The notes beneath the pieces are model-generated. The model ran no database searches. It had not been told where the DNA came from and saw nothing but the letters and a program-made list of their open reading frames with translations. Shown here piece by piece: positions 35,767 to 45,161 of a stretch of DNA of 64,000 nucleotides; positions within the stretch are counted from its first letter, which is position 1; each line of letters opens with the position of its first letter. The translations under genes were made by a program, and so were the position numbers. The DNA lies in the NCBI GenBank assembly GCA_963813895.1, contig CAWFAS010000001.1, positions 620,001 to 684,000 of the forward strand, read 5' to 3'. The stretch comes from DASZWJ01 sp963813895. GTDB taxonomy: Bacteria > Pseudomonadota > Gammaproteobacteria > JAURND01.

Positions 35767-35856
35767 GTTTCTAAAGAATAATCTCTTAGTTCAATAAGCT
35801 CTTCGCGATTCGGTTCGTGGAACCTTTTTAGATATTTCCATTTTCTCTAGGACCTA

Positions 35857-36013
35857 TCGTCACAGCCCTCCTACTACGTCGTCCCGCGGCTTGTCCGCGG
35901 GATCCAGAAAGAGCCTAAAACCTGCTGAGAGAGTAAGGAACATTTGCTAAGCCCAAGCCCCCTGGATCCCGCGGACAAGCCGCGGGACGACGTAGCAGGG
36001 GGAGCTGTGACGA
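35857..36013. repeat. R1 palindrome, copy b
   Basis: Arms 35857-35907 and 35962-36013 (TCGTCACAGCCCTCCTACTA with complement, core CCCGCGGCTTGTCCGCGG), about 54-base loop. This makes up most of the 436-base gap between tRNA-His and rppH; the rest (35767-35856 and 36014-36202) shows no gene, though the AT-rich end at 36100-36200 should hold the rppH promoter. Confidence 0.88.
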
Positions 36014-36202
36014 CACACTTAGTAGAAACCAAGTCTCTGCTACTCCTACAAGATACAGAAATTAATTTCAATTTTTTTCTAATATATAGCCTAATACCCC
36101 TTTTCGTTGAAGTTATTTTCTAGGATACTGTGCTTCAAGTATACTATTTTATAAATATCTTTTTTTTGCAAAGATTCAAGGTTGTAAATTCAGGGTTCTA
36201 TC

Positions 36203-36673
36203 GTGATTGACAGAAAAGGGCTAAGACCAAACGTAGGTATTATTCTGATTAATTCAGAAAAACGGGTATTCTGGGGGCGCCGCGTTGGTAATCTCAACAT
36301 ATGGCAATTTCCACAAGGTGGGATCATACAGCCTGAAACACCAGAACAGGCAATGTATCGTGAATTAAATGAAGAGGTGGGTTTGCTACCTGAACATGTG
36401 CAAGTTTTGGGAATTAGCAAATATTGGTTGTCGTATTATTTGCCTGCGCATTTACGACGCTATTCACACAAACCATTTTGCATCGGTCAAAAACAGAAAT
36501 GGTTTTTGTTAAAGCTATTAGCCAATGATATCACCATCAGTTTTGATCAGACACCATCGCCGGAATTTTGCAGTTGGCGTTGGGTGGATTACTGGTATCC
36601 ATTAAATCACGTAATTGCATTTAAAAAACAGGTTTATAAAAAAGCCTTGGAAGAATTCGCTCAATTGCTGTGA
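36203..36673 (+). CDS. rppH: RNA pyrophosphohydrolase
   Basis: 156-residue Nudix hydrolase that removes pyrophosphate from the 5' end of mRNA and so starts its decay. The Nudix box is at about residues 38-60: GGIIQPETPEQAMYRELNEE then VGL. The opening GLRPNVGIILIN and WQFPQGG are typical of RppH. The start is GTG at 36203. It precedes ptsP with a 39-base gap, the same gene order as in E. coli and other gammaproteobacteria. Confidence 0.95.
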   Translation: MIDRKGLRPNVGIILINSEKRVFWGRRVGNLNIWQFPQGGIIQPETPEQAMYRELNEEVGLLPEHVQVLGISKYWLSYYLPAHLRRYSHKPFCIGQKQKWFLLKLLANDITISFDQTPSPEFCSWRWVDYWYPLNHVIAFKKQVYKKALEEFAQLL

Positions 36674-36712
36674 AATCTCACCGTATCGAGTATATATACC
36701 CAGAGTAGCAAT

Positions 36713-38992
36713 ATGCTGAAAACATTGCGTCGCATCGTACAAGAAGTTAATTCAGCCCAGGATTTACCTGAGGCGCTGGGTATTGTCGTGCATGAAGTAA
36801 ATGAAGCGATGGGGACTGAAGCATGCAGTGTATATCTAGTTGATGAAGAGCGCGGCGAAAATACACTGGTGGCTACCGAAGGACTGAATAAAGATTTGGT
36901 AGGAAAAGTCAGGTTGAAATTGGGCGAGGGTCTCATTGGTTTGGTAGGAGAGCGTGCCGAACCCATTAATATAGATAATGCTGCCGGTCATCCAAGATAT
37001 GTAAGGTTTCCAGGGTTGGGTGAAGAATCCTTGAGAGCTTTTTTAGGTGTACCTATTATCCATCAACGTCAGGTCTTGGGTGTGCTGATGGTCTTGCAGC
37101 GTGAGTCGCGTTGCTTCGATGAATCAGAAGAGGCTTTTTTAGTCACTTTATCAGCACAGCTGGCTGGAACTATTGCTCATGCCGTCGCTGTGGGAGCCAT
37201 TCAGGACTTTAATCGTTCTCACGGCGCGCCGCTACGTGACGTTGTGTTGAGTGGTATTTCCGGAGCACCTGGCGTTGCAATTGGTACTGCCGTAGTAGTT
37301 TACCCGCTGGCCGACTTGACCGCCGTCCCTGACCGCAGAATTGAAATTGAGGAAATTGATGCGGAAATTGCGCTGTTCCAGTCTGCAATGGAAAATGCCC
37401 GCGACACGATTTCACGCCTTGGAAATAATATAGCGGCTGCCGGCCTTCCCGAGGAAGAGCGCGCCCTATTTGACGTATACCTACGTATTCTAAACAGCGA
37501 AAGCCTGGTTAACGAGATAGTTCATGAAATTCGTAATGGGCAATGGGCTCAGGGTGCACTTAGGCGCGTTACAGAGCAACATATCGCTCGTTTTGAAATG
37601 ATGGACGATGCGTATATGCAAGAACGTGCTGCAGATTTTAAAGATCTGGCTGAGCGCGTATTGTTTCATTTGCAGTCACGGGAGGGTATGACACCCAGTT
37701 TCCCAGAGCGCACTATCCTGGTGGGGGAGGAAGTGACCCCGGCTGCCCTGGCGGAAGTTCCCGAAGGTCGATTGACTGGCGTAGTATCCTCTAGAGGTTC
37801 TACTAACTCCCATGTTGCTATTTTAGCGCGCGCGTTGGGCGTCCCCACCGTGTTGGGGGTGTCGGGTATCAAAGTGCCGCAATTAGAAGGCGAAGAGCTA
37901 ATTGTCGATGGTTACTATGGACAAGTTTATCGTTCTCCATCTATTGCATTACGGCAAGAATTTATGGCGCTTATGCGCGAAGAACAGGAGTTTGATAGAG
38001 AACTTGAAGCTTTGCGTGACCTGCCTGGTAAAACTCTTGATAGCTATACTATCGGTTTATATGTCAATACGGGGTTAGCGCCAGATGTTGGCAATGCATT
38101 AAGCGTGGGAGCTGAAGGCGTGGGATTGTACCGCACCGAAGTCCCCTTCATGACGCGTGACCGTTTCCCGGGTGAAGAAGAACAACGGGTAATTTATCGT
38201 CAATTATTGCAGGCCTTTACTCCGCGCCCAGTTACTATGCGTACCCTGGATGTCGGGGGTGATAAGGACTTACCTTATTTTCCTGTGGATGAAGATAATC
38301 CTTTCCTGGGGTGGCGAGGAATTCGAGTTACGCTGGATCATCCAGAAATTATGTTGGTTCAAATGCGTGCTATGTTACAAGCCAGCGTTGGGCTGGATAA
38401 TTTGCAAATCATGTTTCCCATGATTACTACTGTATCTGAGGTAGAAGAATCACTGCGGCTATTAAAGCAGAGTTATGAAGAAACTGTGGCGGAAGGCTTT
38501 GCCGTAAAAATGCCGCGCATTGGGGTCATGGTGGAGGTTCCATCTGCCGTTTATCAGGCGCAGATTATAGCTAAACGGGTAGATTTTTTATCAGTGGGTA
38601 GCAATGACCTCACCCAGTATTTGTTGGCAGTAGACCGAAATAATGCGCGCGTAGCGGGTTTATACGACAGCCTGCATCCAGCCGTATTACGGGCTTTAAT
38701 GCAGGTAGTTGCCGGAGCACATCGTGAAGGCAAACAGGTCAGTATTTGCGGAGAAATGGCGGGTGATCCCGCAGCCGTCATTTTATTGCTGGCAATAGGT
38801 TTTGATACTTTAAGTATGAATGCTACGCGCCTGCTGCGCATCAAATGGGTGATTAGAAAATTTACTCTTAAGCGCGCCAAACAATTATTGGAGGAGGTAT
38901 TAACTATGGATGATGCTATCGAAATTCGTAATCACATGGAATTAGCATTGGAAGAAGCTGGCCTCGGCGGCTTAATGCGAGCGGGAAGATAA
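36713..38992 (+). CDS. ptsP: Phosphoenolpyruvate-protein phosphotransferase PtsP (EI-Ntr)
   Basis: 759-residue first enzyme of the nitrogen-related phosphotransferase chain; it takes phosphate from PEP and passes it to NPr. Domains: GAF sensor (about 1-160), PEP-utiliser N-terminal domain (170-290), swivelling phospho-His domain with SRGSTNSHVAILARALGVP (His near 370), and PEP-binding TIM barrel with GLYRTEVPFM, GGDKDLPYF and ICGEMAGDP. No sugar-specific PTS components are nearby. Probable co-transcription with rppH. Confidence 0.95.
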   Translation: MLKTLRRIVQEVNSAQDLPEALGIVVHEVNEAMGTEACSVYLVDEERGENTLVATEGLNKDLVGKVRLKLGEGLIGLVGERAEPINIDNAAGHPRYVRFPGLGEESLRAFLGVPIIHQRQVLGVLMVLQRESRCFDESEEAFLVTLSAQLAGTIAHAVAVGAIQDFNRSHGAPLRDVVLSGISGAPGVAIGTAVVVYPLADLTAVPDRRIEIEEIDAEIALFQSAMENARDTISRLGNNIAAAGLPEEERALFDVYLRILNSESLVNEIVHEIRNGQWAQGALRRVTEQHIARFEMMDDAYMQERAADFKDLAERVLFHLQSREGMTPSFPERTILVGEEVTPAALAEVPEGRLTGVVSSRGSTNSHVAILARALGVPTVLGVSGIKVPQLEGEELIVDGYYGQVYRSPSIALRQEFMALMREEQEFDRELEALRDLPGKTLDSYTIGLYVNTGLAPDVGNALSVGAEGVGLYRTEVPFMTRDRFPGEEEQRVIYRQLLQAFTPRPVTMRTLDVGGDKDLPYFPVDEDNPFLGWRGIRVTLDHPEIMLVQMRAMLQASVGLDNLQIMFPMITTVSEVEESLRLLKQSYEETVAEGFAVKMPRIGVMVEVPSAVYQAQIIAKRVDFLSVGSNDLTQYLLAVDRNNARVAGLYDSLHPAVLRALMQVVAGAHREGKQVSICGEMAGDPAAVILLLAIGFDTLSMNATRLLRIKWVIRKFTLKRAKQLLEEVLTMDDAIEIRNHMELALEEAGLGGLMRAGR

Positions 38993-38996
38993 ATGC

Positions 38997-39797
38997 TTGT
39001 GGTATGTACTTGCTATTGAATATATTCTCATAGGTGCGGTCGCCGGCACGGTGGCTGGTCTGTTAGGCGTAGGCGGTGCTATCTTGGTGGTGCCAGCCTT
39101 GGTCTGGGTATTTTCTACTCAGATTGATATTCCGCAGCTAGCATTGATGCATTATGTAGTGGGTACTTCGCTGGCGGCAACTATTGCTACTACTCTTTTT
39201 TCACTCCGCGCGCAATATCACCGTGGGCTATTATCCTGGAGCCTGTTTTTAAAATTGTTTCCTGGAGTGGCGATAGGAGTTATTTTAGGCACCATCTTAG
39301 CTAGCTTTCTGCAAAGCCATATATTACGAACCTTATTCGGCGTTTTTATGATACTGGTTTCAGCACAAACCCTGTTCCGTTTTCGTGAAAGCAAAGAACC
39401 TAGTTTGCCTGGAAAGCTTAATCGCTGGATTGCTTCTTTATTTATCGGCTTATTCTCTGGATTATTAGGAATTAGTGGAGGAGCCCTCACTATCCCCTAC
39501 TTAACTTATTTTAAAATCCACATACGTCAAGCGATGGCAATCTCTACAGCTTGCGGAGTGGTAATAGCGATTACCGGAACCATTAGTTTTATTATTTCCG
39601 GTTTATATAATACTCATGTGCCAGTGCCTTGGAGCAGCGGTTATGTTTATTGGCCCGCTGCATTGGGTATAGCCTTTGGCAGCCCTCTTTTTGCTACTTT
39701 AGGTGCTTCTTGGTCGCACAATCTGCCTGTGAGGCATTTGCGACATATTTTTGCTGCCTTTTTGTTGCTGGTGGGATTAAATATGCTATTGGGATGA
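38997..39797 (+). CDS. TSUP family membrane permease (TauE/SafE)
   Basis: 266-residue inner-membrane protein with about 8 hydrophobic segments and two internal repeats, each with a Gly-rich motif: GTVAGLLGVGGAILVVPAL (residues about 17-35) and GLFSGLLGISGGALTIPYL (about 152-170). TSUP proteins export or import sulfur-containing anions; the substrate here is unknown. The start is TTG at 38997, four bases after the ptsP stop, so translation may be coupled; no ATG in frame fits. Confidence 0.85.
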   Translation: MWYVLAIEYILIGAVAGTVAGLLGVGGAILVVPALVWVFSTQIDIPQLALMHYVVGTSLAATIATTLFSLRAQYHRGLLSWSLFLKLFPGVAIGVILGTILASFLQSHILRTLFGVFMILVSAQTLFRFRESKEPSLPGKLNRWIASLFIGLFSGLLGISGGALTIPYLTYFKIHIRQAMAISTACGVVIAITGTISFIISGLYNTHVPVPWSSGYVYWPAALGIAFGSPLFATLGASWSHNLPVRHLRHIFAAFLLLVGLNMLLG

Positions 39798-39808
39798 GTA
39801 ATCGCGCT

Positions 39809-39938
39809 GTCATCCTGGTAATGGGGTCAAGTCTTGGCATTTGACATTGGCAATGAATTGGTTTGATTTTTCAAATGACCCTGCCAATGTCAAATGCCAA
39901 GACTTGACCCCATTACGCTCGGTACGCTCAGGATGACA
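39809..39938. repeat. R5 palindrome, copy c, nested in an R7-type repeat
   Basis: The R5 core is 39818-39916. Its outer arms equal those of copies a and b, but the middle is inverted (GGCAATGAATTGGTTTGATT in place of its complement). It is flanked by CTGTCATCCTG and CAGGATGACA, the two ends of an R7-like repeat, so R5 appears inserted in the centre of another palindrome. The remaining 39939-39994 holds the lgt leader. Confidence 0.85.
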
Positions 39939-39994
39939 CCAAAACTCACGATGACAACACCTGAGTACCCATTGACTTTAAAAAGGAAATAACA

Positions 39995-40804
39995 GTGATA
40001 ATGTATCCTCATTTAAATCCAATCGTTTTCAAAATTGGCCCTTTAGCAGTGCACTGGTATGGCATTATGTATTTGGTAGGTTTTGCCGGTGCCTGGCTGC
40101 TGTGTCAATTTCGGGCAAAAAATCCGGCGAGGGGCTGGACAGCTAATCAAGTGAATGATCTTATTTTTTATTCTGCCTGCGGCGTAATTATAGGCGGTCG
40201 ACTGGGCTATATGCTATTTTATGATTTTCCAAGCTTGATCGCTAACCCGCTAACAATTTTTGCGATTTGGACGGGCGGTATGTCGTTTCATGGCGGAATG
40301 ATAGGTGTTGTAGTCAGTTTTTGGATTTTTGCTAGAAGAAATCATAAATCATTTCTGACTGTAGGTGACTTTTTGGCGCCCGCTGTATCCTTTGGCTTGG
40401 GGGCAGGGCGTATCGGTAACTTTATCAATGGCGAACTTTGGGGGCGGGTGACAGACGTTCCCTGGGGTATGATATTTCCTGCTCTAGGACCACCCCCACG
40501 ACACCCATCTGTGGTTTATGAGTTTTTACTTGAAGGAGTACTGTTATTTCTTATTTTATGGATCTATTCAGCCAAGCCGCGGCCTACCGGAGCAGTTAGC
40601 GGATTGTTTTTAATCTGTTATGGTGTATTCCGCATCATCATTGAATTTTTCCGACAACCTGACCCGCAGTTAGGATTTGTTGCACTGGGTTGGGTGACCA
40701 TGGGCCAAGTATTATCAATACCCATGGTGATTTTAGGCATTGGGTTGATGGCATGGGCTTATAAACATAAGAATGGCAATGTGCCACAGGAGAAGGTAGC
40801 TTAA
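39995..40804 (+). CDS. lgt: Phosphatidylglycerol:prolipoprotein diacylglyceryl transferase
   Basis: 269-residue inner-membrane enzyme that adds diacylglycerol to the lipobox cysteine of prolipoproteins, the first step of lipoprotein maturation (RlpA in this window is a likely substrate). Seven hydrophobic segments; the HGG motif in FHGGMIGV and the Lgt signature GAGRIGNFINGELWGR near residue 140-155 are intact. GTG 39995 has AAGGA 7 bases upstream and is preferred; ATG 40001 is the alternative. thyA follows, as in E. coli. Confidence 0.96.
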   Translation: MIMYPHLNPIVFKIGPLAVHWYGIMYLVGFAGAWLLCQFRAKNPARGWTANQVNDLIFYSACGVIIGGRLGYMLFYDFPSLIANPLTIFAIWTGGMSFHGGMIGVVVSFWIFARRNHKSFLTVGDFLAPAVSFGLGAGRIGNFINGELWGRVTDVPWGMIFPALGPPPRHPSVVYEFLLEGVLLFLILWIYSAKPRPTGAVSGLFLICYGVFRIIIEFFRQPDPQLGFVALGWVTMGQVLSIPMVILGIGLMAWAYKHKNGNVPQEKVA

Positions 40805-41160
40805 AAAGTGAAATTTATAGCCTCTTTTTTCCTTTCTCCCTAACCCTTTCCCGCAAAGGGAAAGGGGATAAAGCCAGAGGAAGAGATGCTGCCTGGAGAT
40901 ATAGATAGCTAGAGGAAAGAGGTACCGTTAGTCAGAAATAGTAGCAAATCTTACCTCGCTCCGTATTTTCTTCCTGCTCTATATCCCCTCTCCCCTTGCG
41001 GGAGAGGGTTAGGGAGAGGGGTTGGTGTGGCATTCATTTGTGAAAATTAAATGCTAAAAGCTTATATTACCCTCTCCCGCGGGAAAGGGGTATATAGTGC
41101 TTTCCCACATGGGTGACATTCAACAATGCCCGCAAGGGAGGAGGGGCTACACCATAAACT
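40805..41160. repeat. Mosaic of repeat fragments between lgt and thyA
   Basis: No gene. Several short palindromes of the CCCTTTCCCGCAAAGGGAAA and CCCTCTCCCCTTGCGGGAGAGG type lie at 40832-40875 and 40978-41030; 41023-41060 repeats the GGTGTGGCATTCAT segment seen at 15490; 41108-41150 carries the ATTCAACAATGCCC end motif found also near 53925 and 55218. The thyA promoter should lie in here but is not obvious. Confidence 0.65.
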
Positions 41161-41955
41161 ATGCAAACTTATCTAAACTTCCTACAACATATCCGCGATC
41201 ACGGCGTCGTCAAAAACGATCGCACCGGTACCGGCATCATCAGCGTATTCGGTTATGATATGCGCTTTGACCTAACCCAAGGTTTTCCCTTAGTCACTAC
41301 TAAGAAACTCCACCTGAAGAGTATTGTCCATGAGTTATTGTGGTTCCTGCGTGGTGACACCAATATACGTTACTTAAACGATAATGGCGTAACCATATGG
41401 AATGAGTGGGCTGATGCAAAGGGCGATCTAGGCCCGGTTTACGGTCAGCAATGGCGCTCCTGGACCACTGCGGAGGGTAGGGTCATTGATCAGTTGCATG
41501 AGGTAGTGCAACAAATTAAACACAATCCTGATTCTCGCCGTTTGATTGTCAGTGCATGGAATGTGGGGGAGCTGGATAAAATGGCATTGCCTCCCTGTCA
41601 CTTATTGTTTCAATTTTATGTTGCTCAGGGCAAGTTATCTTGCAAATTGACGCAACGTTCAGCAGATGCCTTCCTGGGTGTGCCTTTTAATATGGCCTCT
41701 TATGCTTTACTCACTCATATCATAGCGCAACATTGTGAATTGACCGTGGGTGATCTTATCTGGTCAGGAGGAGACTGTCATATTTATCACAACCATTTGC
41801 AGCAGGTAGATTTGCAATTATCGAGAAAACCATACCCACTTCCACAGTTATTAATTAAACGCAAACCTAGCACTTTAGCTGAGTATAAATTTGAAGATTT
41901 TGAAGTTGTTAATTATCAATTTCACCCCGCGATTAAAGCAGCTGTTGCAGTTTAG
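41161..41955 (+). CDS. thyA: Thymidylate synthase
   Basis: 264-residue enzyme that methylates dUMP to dTMP with methylene-tetrahydrofolate. The nucleophile is Cys146 in ALPPCHLLFQFYV, at the same position and with the same total length as in E. coli. The folate and dUMP contacts RSADAFLGVPFNMASYALL and SGGDCHIYHNH are present. Its stop codon lies 2 bases from the stop of the convergent Fic gene. Confidence 0.97.
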   Translation: MQTYLNFLQHIRDHGVVKNDRTGTGIISVFGYDMRFDLTQGFPLVTTKKLHLKSIVHELLWFLRGDTNIRYLNDNGVTIWNEWADAKGDLGPVYGQQWRSWTTAEGRVIDQLHEVVQQIKHNPDSRRLIVSAWNVGELDKMALPPCHLLFQFYVAQGKLSCKLTQRSADAFLGVPFNMASYALLTHIIAQHCELTVGDLIWSGGDCHIYHNHLQQVDLQLSRKPYPLPQLLIKRKPSTLAEYKFEDFEVVNYQFHPAIKAAVAV

Positions 41956-41957
41956 TT

Positions 41958-43319
41958 TCATGTGTTAAATAACTCCGAAATCTTGTCAGTAGGGTAATAG
42001 AAGACATTTCTGCCGTGTTTTTTCTTCAATAAAAAACCCTCGCTACATAGCAATTTTAAATCTGCAATAGCCGTATTTTTCTTTACCAGATAAATATTTT
42101 GATGAGCAACAATGCTAGTGCGTGCTTGTTTGTTTTTATTAAAGTACTGCAGAAGCTTAATTTGACGTTCATTCAAATGAGAGTCTTTCTGAAAGCTAAA
42201 AACAGCAGAACGATTTTGCTGTAATTGTTTTTTAATATATTCTTGAAACTCTGTTCTCGCCAATGCTAATCGATGGAAGTTGTAGTCTAAAAAATAAGTT
42301 AAATCATTATCATCCTGCTCACTATAAATATAGGCCATACTATATTGAGCGGGAGATTTTTTTATTTTTTCAGAAAGAGATATGTAGGCGAACGCCCAAT
42401 AGCCATTTTTAAGCATATACCAATAAAACAAAATCCTCGCCAGTCGGCCATTGCCATCTTCAAAAGGATGCAGTAATCCTACCCAGAAATGTAGCATAAT
42501 GGCTTTAATTAGAGGATGTAGGAAATCGCCTGCATTGTCGTTAGCAAATGCAATAAGTCTGGGTAATTCGGTCTCAACAAATTCTTTGTCGGGAGCGATA
42601 TAAGCTATCTCCCCATCGCCTGGTTTTATCACTTTTAATCTTTGGCCTGTTTTATCGAACGTATCACGGAGTTTGCCTTGATTTTCTGCTTCAAGCGTTT
42701 TATCAGTTATCATCGCGTGAAGCTCACAAAGCAACTCTAGAGAAAGAGGTTCTTTATATAATTCCTGCTCGATACGTAGCATAGTTCTGTGATTATTTAC
42801 GATCATGTGTTCGTCATGATTTTGCGGCTTTCTGCCTTCGATTAGCATTTTTTTTGCTACGACTCTTGAGGTATTAGCTCCCTCGAGTTGCGATGATGCA
42901 ATGGATTCTTCAATCAAATTTTCAACCACTACACGTTTTTTATCACTTTCAGACAGATCAGTGACACCCATAAAATTTCCGGCCATTTCCTTATCCGTAA
43001 TGTGAAGAAATTCCTCATAAAGATGATTCAATATCTTAAAGTAATTCCCTTTAGCATCTTTGATTGGTGTGGGAGTTGAGCTCATTTTGCGGAAAAATTT
43101 TAAAAGAAACCAGAATGATTCTTTTTTAGGGAATAAATGTTGCGGGATCCAGTTTTTATATCTCAGTTGTTCCCAGTGTAAATAAGTGGGACGGTTGGCT
43201 CTCTGTATTGCATTTTTTACTTCAGGGTTGATTAATTTGTTGAAGAACTCATTTAGATCTAGCTGATTGTCTTGTTCTTGTGGAGGGGGGGTAAGGACTT
43301 TATAGATTGATTCGGTCAT
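41958..43319 (-). CDS. Fic family protein with N-terminal inhibitory helix and C-terminal wHTH-like domain
   Basis: 453-residue Fic-domain protein, expected to transfer AMP (or another nucleotide part) to a hydroxyl of a target protein. Active-site motif HPFEDGNGRLAR at residues 284-295 is complete. The N-terminal inhibitory motif SSQLEG at 142-147 marks a class II Fic that blocks its own ATP site. Residues about 385-450 look like a winged helix (LNERQIKLLQYF, TSIVAHQNIYLVKKNTAIAD, LKKKHGRNVFYY). A perfect inverted repeat touches the start codon, suggesting self-repression by that domain. No antitoxin gene is adjacent. Likely an accessory gene. Confidence 0.9.
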   Translation of the reverse strand: MTESIYKVLTPPPQEQDNQLDLNEFFNKLINPEVKNAIQRANRPTYLHWEQLRYKNWIPQHLFPKKESFWFLLKFFRKMSSTPTPIKDAKGNYFKILNHLYEEFLHITDKEMAGNFMGVTDLSESDKKRVVVENLIEESIASSQLEGANTSRVVAKKMLIEGRKPQNHDEHMIVNNHRTMLRIEQELYKEPLSLELLCELHAMITDKTLEAENQGKLRDTFDKTGQRLKVIKPGDGEIAYIAPDKEFVETELPRLIAFANDNAGDFLHPLIKAIMLHFWVGLLHPFEDGNGRLARILFYWYMLKNGYWAFAYISLSEKIKKSPAQYSMAYIYSEQDDNDLTYFLDYNFHRLALARTEFQEYIKKQLQQNRSAVFSFQKDSHLNERQIKLLQYFNKNKQARTSIVAHQNIYLVKKNTAIADLKLLCSEGFLLKKKHGRNVFYYPTDKISELFNT

Positions 43320-43353
43320 AATAGGTCCAATATGATTTGATGTTGGACCTATT
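43320..43353. promoter_or_regulatory. Operator-like inverted repeat at the Fic gene start
   Basis: Perfect 11-base arms AATAGGTCCAA (43320-43330) and TTGGACCTATT (43343-43353), 12-base spacer, directly abutting the ATG complement at 43317-43319. Further half-site-like sequences CCTATTGGA (43359-43367) and GTCCAA (43375-43380) lie upstream. A dimeric regulator bound here would cover the ribosome-binding region or promoter. Confidence 0.6.
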
Positions 43354-43458
43354 ATGTACCTATTGGATTGATTTGTCCAAAATGAAAGAGATCAAGTATT
43401 CACATGACGCATATTTAAGTAATATCATGTAAATACAGAATACAAGCCTCCGTCCTGG

Positions 43459-44802
43459 CTATTGTTTAGCGGTAGCTATGCCCTTTAGTATATCCAACGC
43501 TTGATAAAGCTGAAAATCCGAATAAAGCAAGTCTTCAACCTTGCCATCCGTTTTGACTTGACCTGGTTCCGCTTCTGTCGTCGCACTACCATTCGCCAAA
43601 TGTTTATTCAGATCTGCTTCAGTAATATTAAGAGTGTTATCCCCTTTGCTACCTTTTGGAATGGTCAGGTCTGGTATGCCAATATCAGGCACTATACCCT
43701 TGGCTTGGATAGAACGTCCCGAAGGTGTGTAGTAAATCGCGGTCGTCAGCTTAATCATAGTGTCATTATCCAGCGGTAGCACCGTTTGCACTGAGCCTTT
43801 GCCGAAACTTTTTTCTCCAACGAGGGTGGCGCGTTTTTGGTCCTGTAGTGCGCCAGCAACAATTTCGGAGGCGGAAGCAGAGCCACCGTTAATCAGCACA
43901 ACCATAGGAATTCCATGCAGAACGTCACTACTATCTGCTTTGGCTTTTATATCAGAACTGGGTATACGTCCCTTGGTATAGACAATTAACCCGCCATATT
44001 TAAGGTGTTTGCTGTCTAAAAACATATTAGTTACGTCAACGGCGGAATCCAACAGACCGCCTGGGTTATCACGTAAATCGACAATAACGCCCGCCAAGTG
44101 ACCCTTAGCTTGCTGCTGTAGCTGATTAATGGCATTGATCAAATCACGTTTCGTGTCATTCTGGAAGAAAGACAGACGAATATACCCATATTGATTGTCC
44201 AGCAGTTCAGTTTTCACCGTCTGGATTTTGATGATTTCACGGGTTAAAGCGAATTCCATCGGTTTTTTGGCATCTTTACGCAGAATGGTCAGCTGAACTT
44301 TGCTGCCAGGATCGCCGCGTATGAGATCAATAGCCTGCCGCAAGGTCATGTCACCCACCAGTTTATTATTAATGCGCACGATGAGATCGCCTGCTTTAAT
44401 CCCTGCTTTATAAGAGGGGGTGCCATCGATGGGGCTGATAATTTTAATGAAACCATTTTCTGGCACCACCTCTATACCGATGCCGCCAAATTTTCCAGTC
44501 GTAGCCATTTGCAGATCTTGCACGGCATCTGCGTCTAGGAAATCAGAATGGGGATCTAAGTTGGAGAGCATGCCGGAAATGGCATAATTAAATAATTTGT
44601 CATCATCAACGGGTTCTACATAATAACGCTTGATTTGCGCTATAGCAGTGGCCAGGCGTTGGATGTCTTTAAGTGGCAGATTTATGGTATTGCTTTGATT
44701 TGCTGTTGGATCATCGGCCAGAGCTGATGAAGTAATAATAAAGCAAAACAAGCCTATCCATAGGCTGAAGAATGGAATTAAGTTCTTTGTGGTAAAGCGC
44801 AC
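43459..44802 (-). CDS. Carboxy-terminal processing protease (S41 family)
   Basis: 447-residue exported serine protease of the CtpA/Prc-like type. A signal peptide covers about residues 1-29 (cut after SSALA). A PDZ domain lies at about 95-180 with the GIGIEVVPENGFIKIISPID core. The catalytic Ser is in GGSASASEIVAGALQD and the general-base Lys in GEKSFGKGSVQT. It acts in the periplasm, probably on cell-wall enzymes. The start is GTG at 44802 with GGAGA 6 bases upstream. Many genomes place it near an envC-like peptidase; here it stands alone. Confidence 0.93.
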   Translation of the reverse strand: MRFTTKNLIPFFSLWIGLFCFIITSSALADDPTANQSNTINLPLKDIQRLATAIAQIKRYYVEPVDDDKLFNYAISGMLSNLDPHSDFLDADAVQDLQMATTGKFGGIGIEVVPENGFIKIISPIDGTPSYKAGIKAGDLIVRINNKLVGDMTLRQAIDLIRGDPGSKVQLTILRKDAKKPMEFALTREIIKIQTVKTELLDNQYGYIRLSFFQNDTKRDLINAINQLQQQAKGHLAGVIVDLRDNPGGLLDSAVDVTNMFLDSKHLKYGGLIVYTKGRIPSSDIKAKADSSDVLHGIPMVVLINGGSASASEIVAGALQDQKRATLVGEKSFGKGSVQTVLPLDNDTMIKLTTAIYYTPSGRSIQAKGIVPDIGIPDLTIPKGSKGDNTLNITEADLNKHLANGSATTEAEPGQVKTDGKVEDLLYSDFQLYQALDILKGIATAKQ

Positions 44803-45161
44803 GAAATTCTCCGCATTATCGATTTAGTCTGGGGGACTGCCAAAAGGGCTATTATATACCTCTTTTATGCCGGTTTCAGGAATTATTTGCTAAAGAACAT
44901 CGGTTTTTGCTGCTTTAAAGTTTTATCGCTCAGCTTTATTTAAATATCTCAAATTTTATTAAAAAAAATAAAAATAGAGCAAAAAATTTGTTAATCTGCA
45001 GTTAAAATGTCCGGCTAGATGGGAACAAAAAAAAGTTGTTCGAACTCATTTTCCAAAATTTTTTTTCTCTCAAGGCATGCAAAACTCCCAAAAGTGATCT
45101 ATATATTTAAATACGACCGTAAAAAATCAGGTTGGATGCACACGATGAGGGGGTCCATCCC
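44803..45161. other. AT-rich divergent promoter region
   Basis: Gap between the divergent protease and L,D-transpeptidase genes. It is AT-rich with long A-runs near 44960-44985. A tandem GTTAATCTG-CA-GTTAAAATG lies at 44990-45009, i.e. two TTAA boxes 11 bases apart. No gene, RNA or repeat family member is seen. Confidence 0.45.

Noticed and set aside
41958..43319. Toxin-antitoxin module at the Fic gene
   Set aside because: No small antitoxin gene is adjacent; the inhibitory helix is inside the protein, so it is a class II Fic and not a two-gene module.
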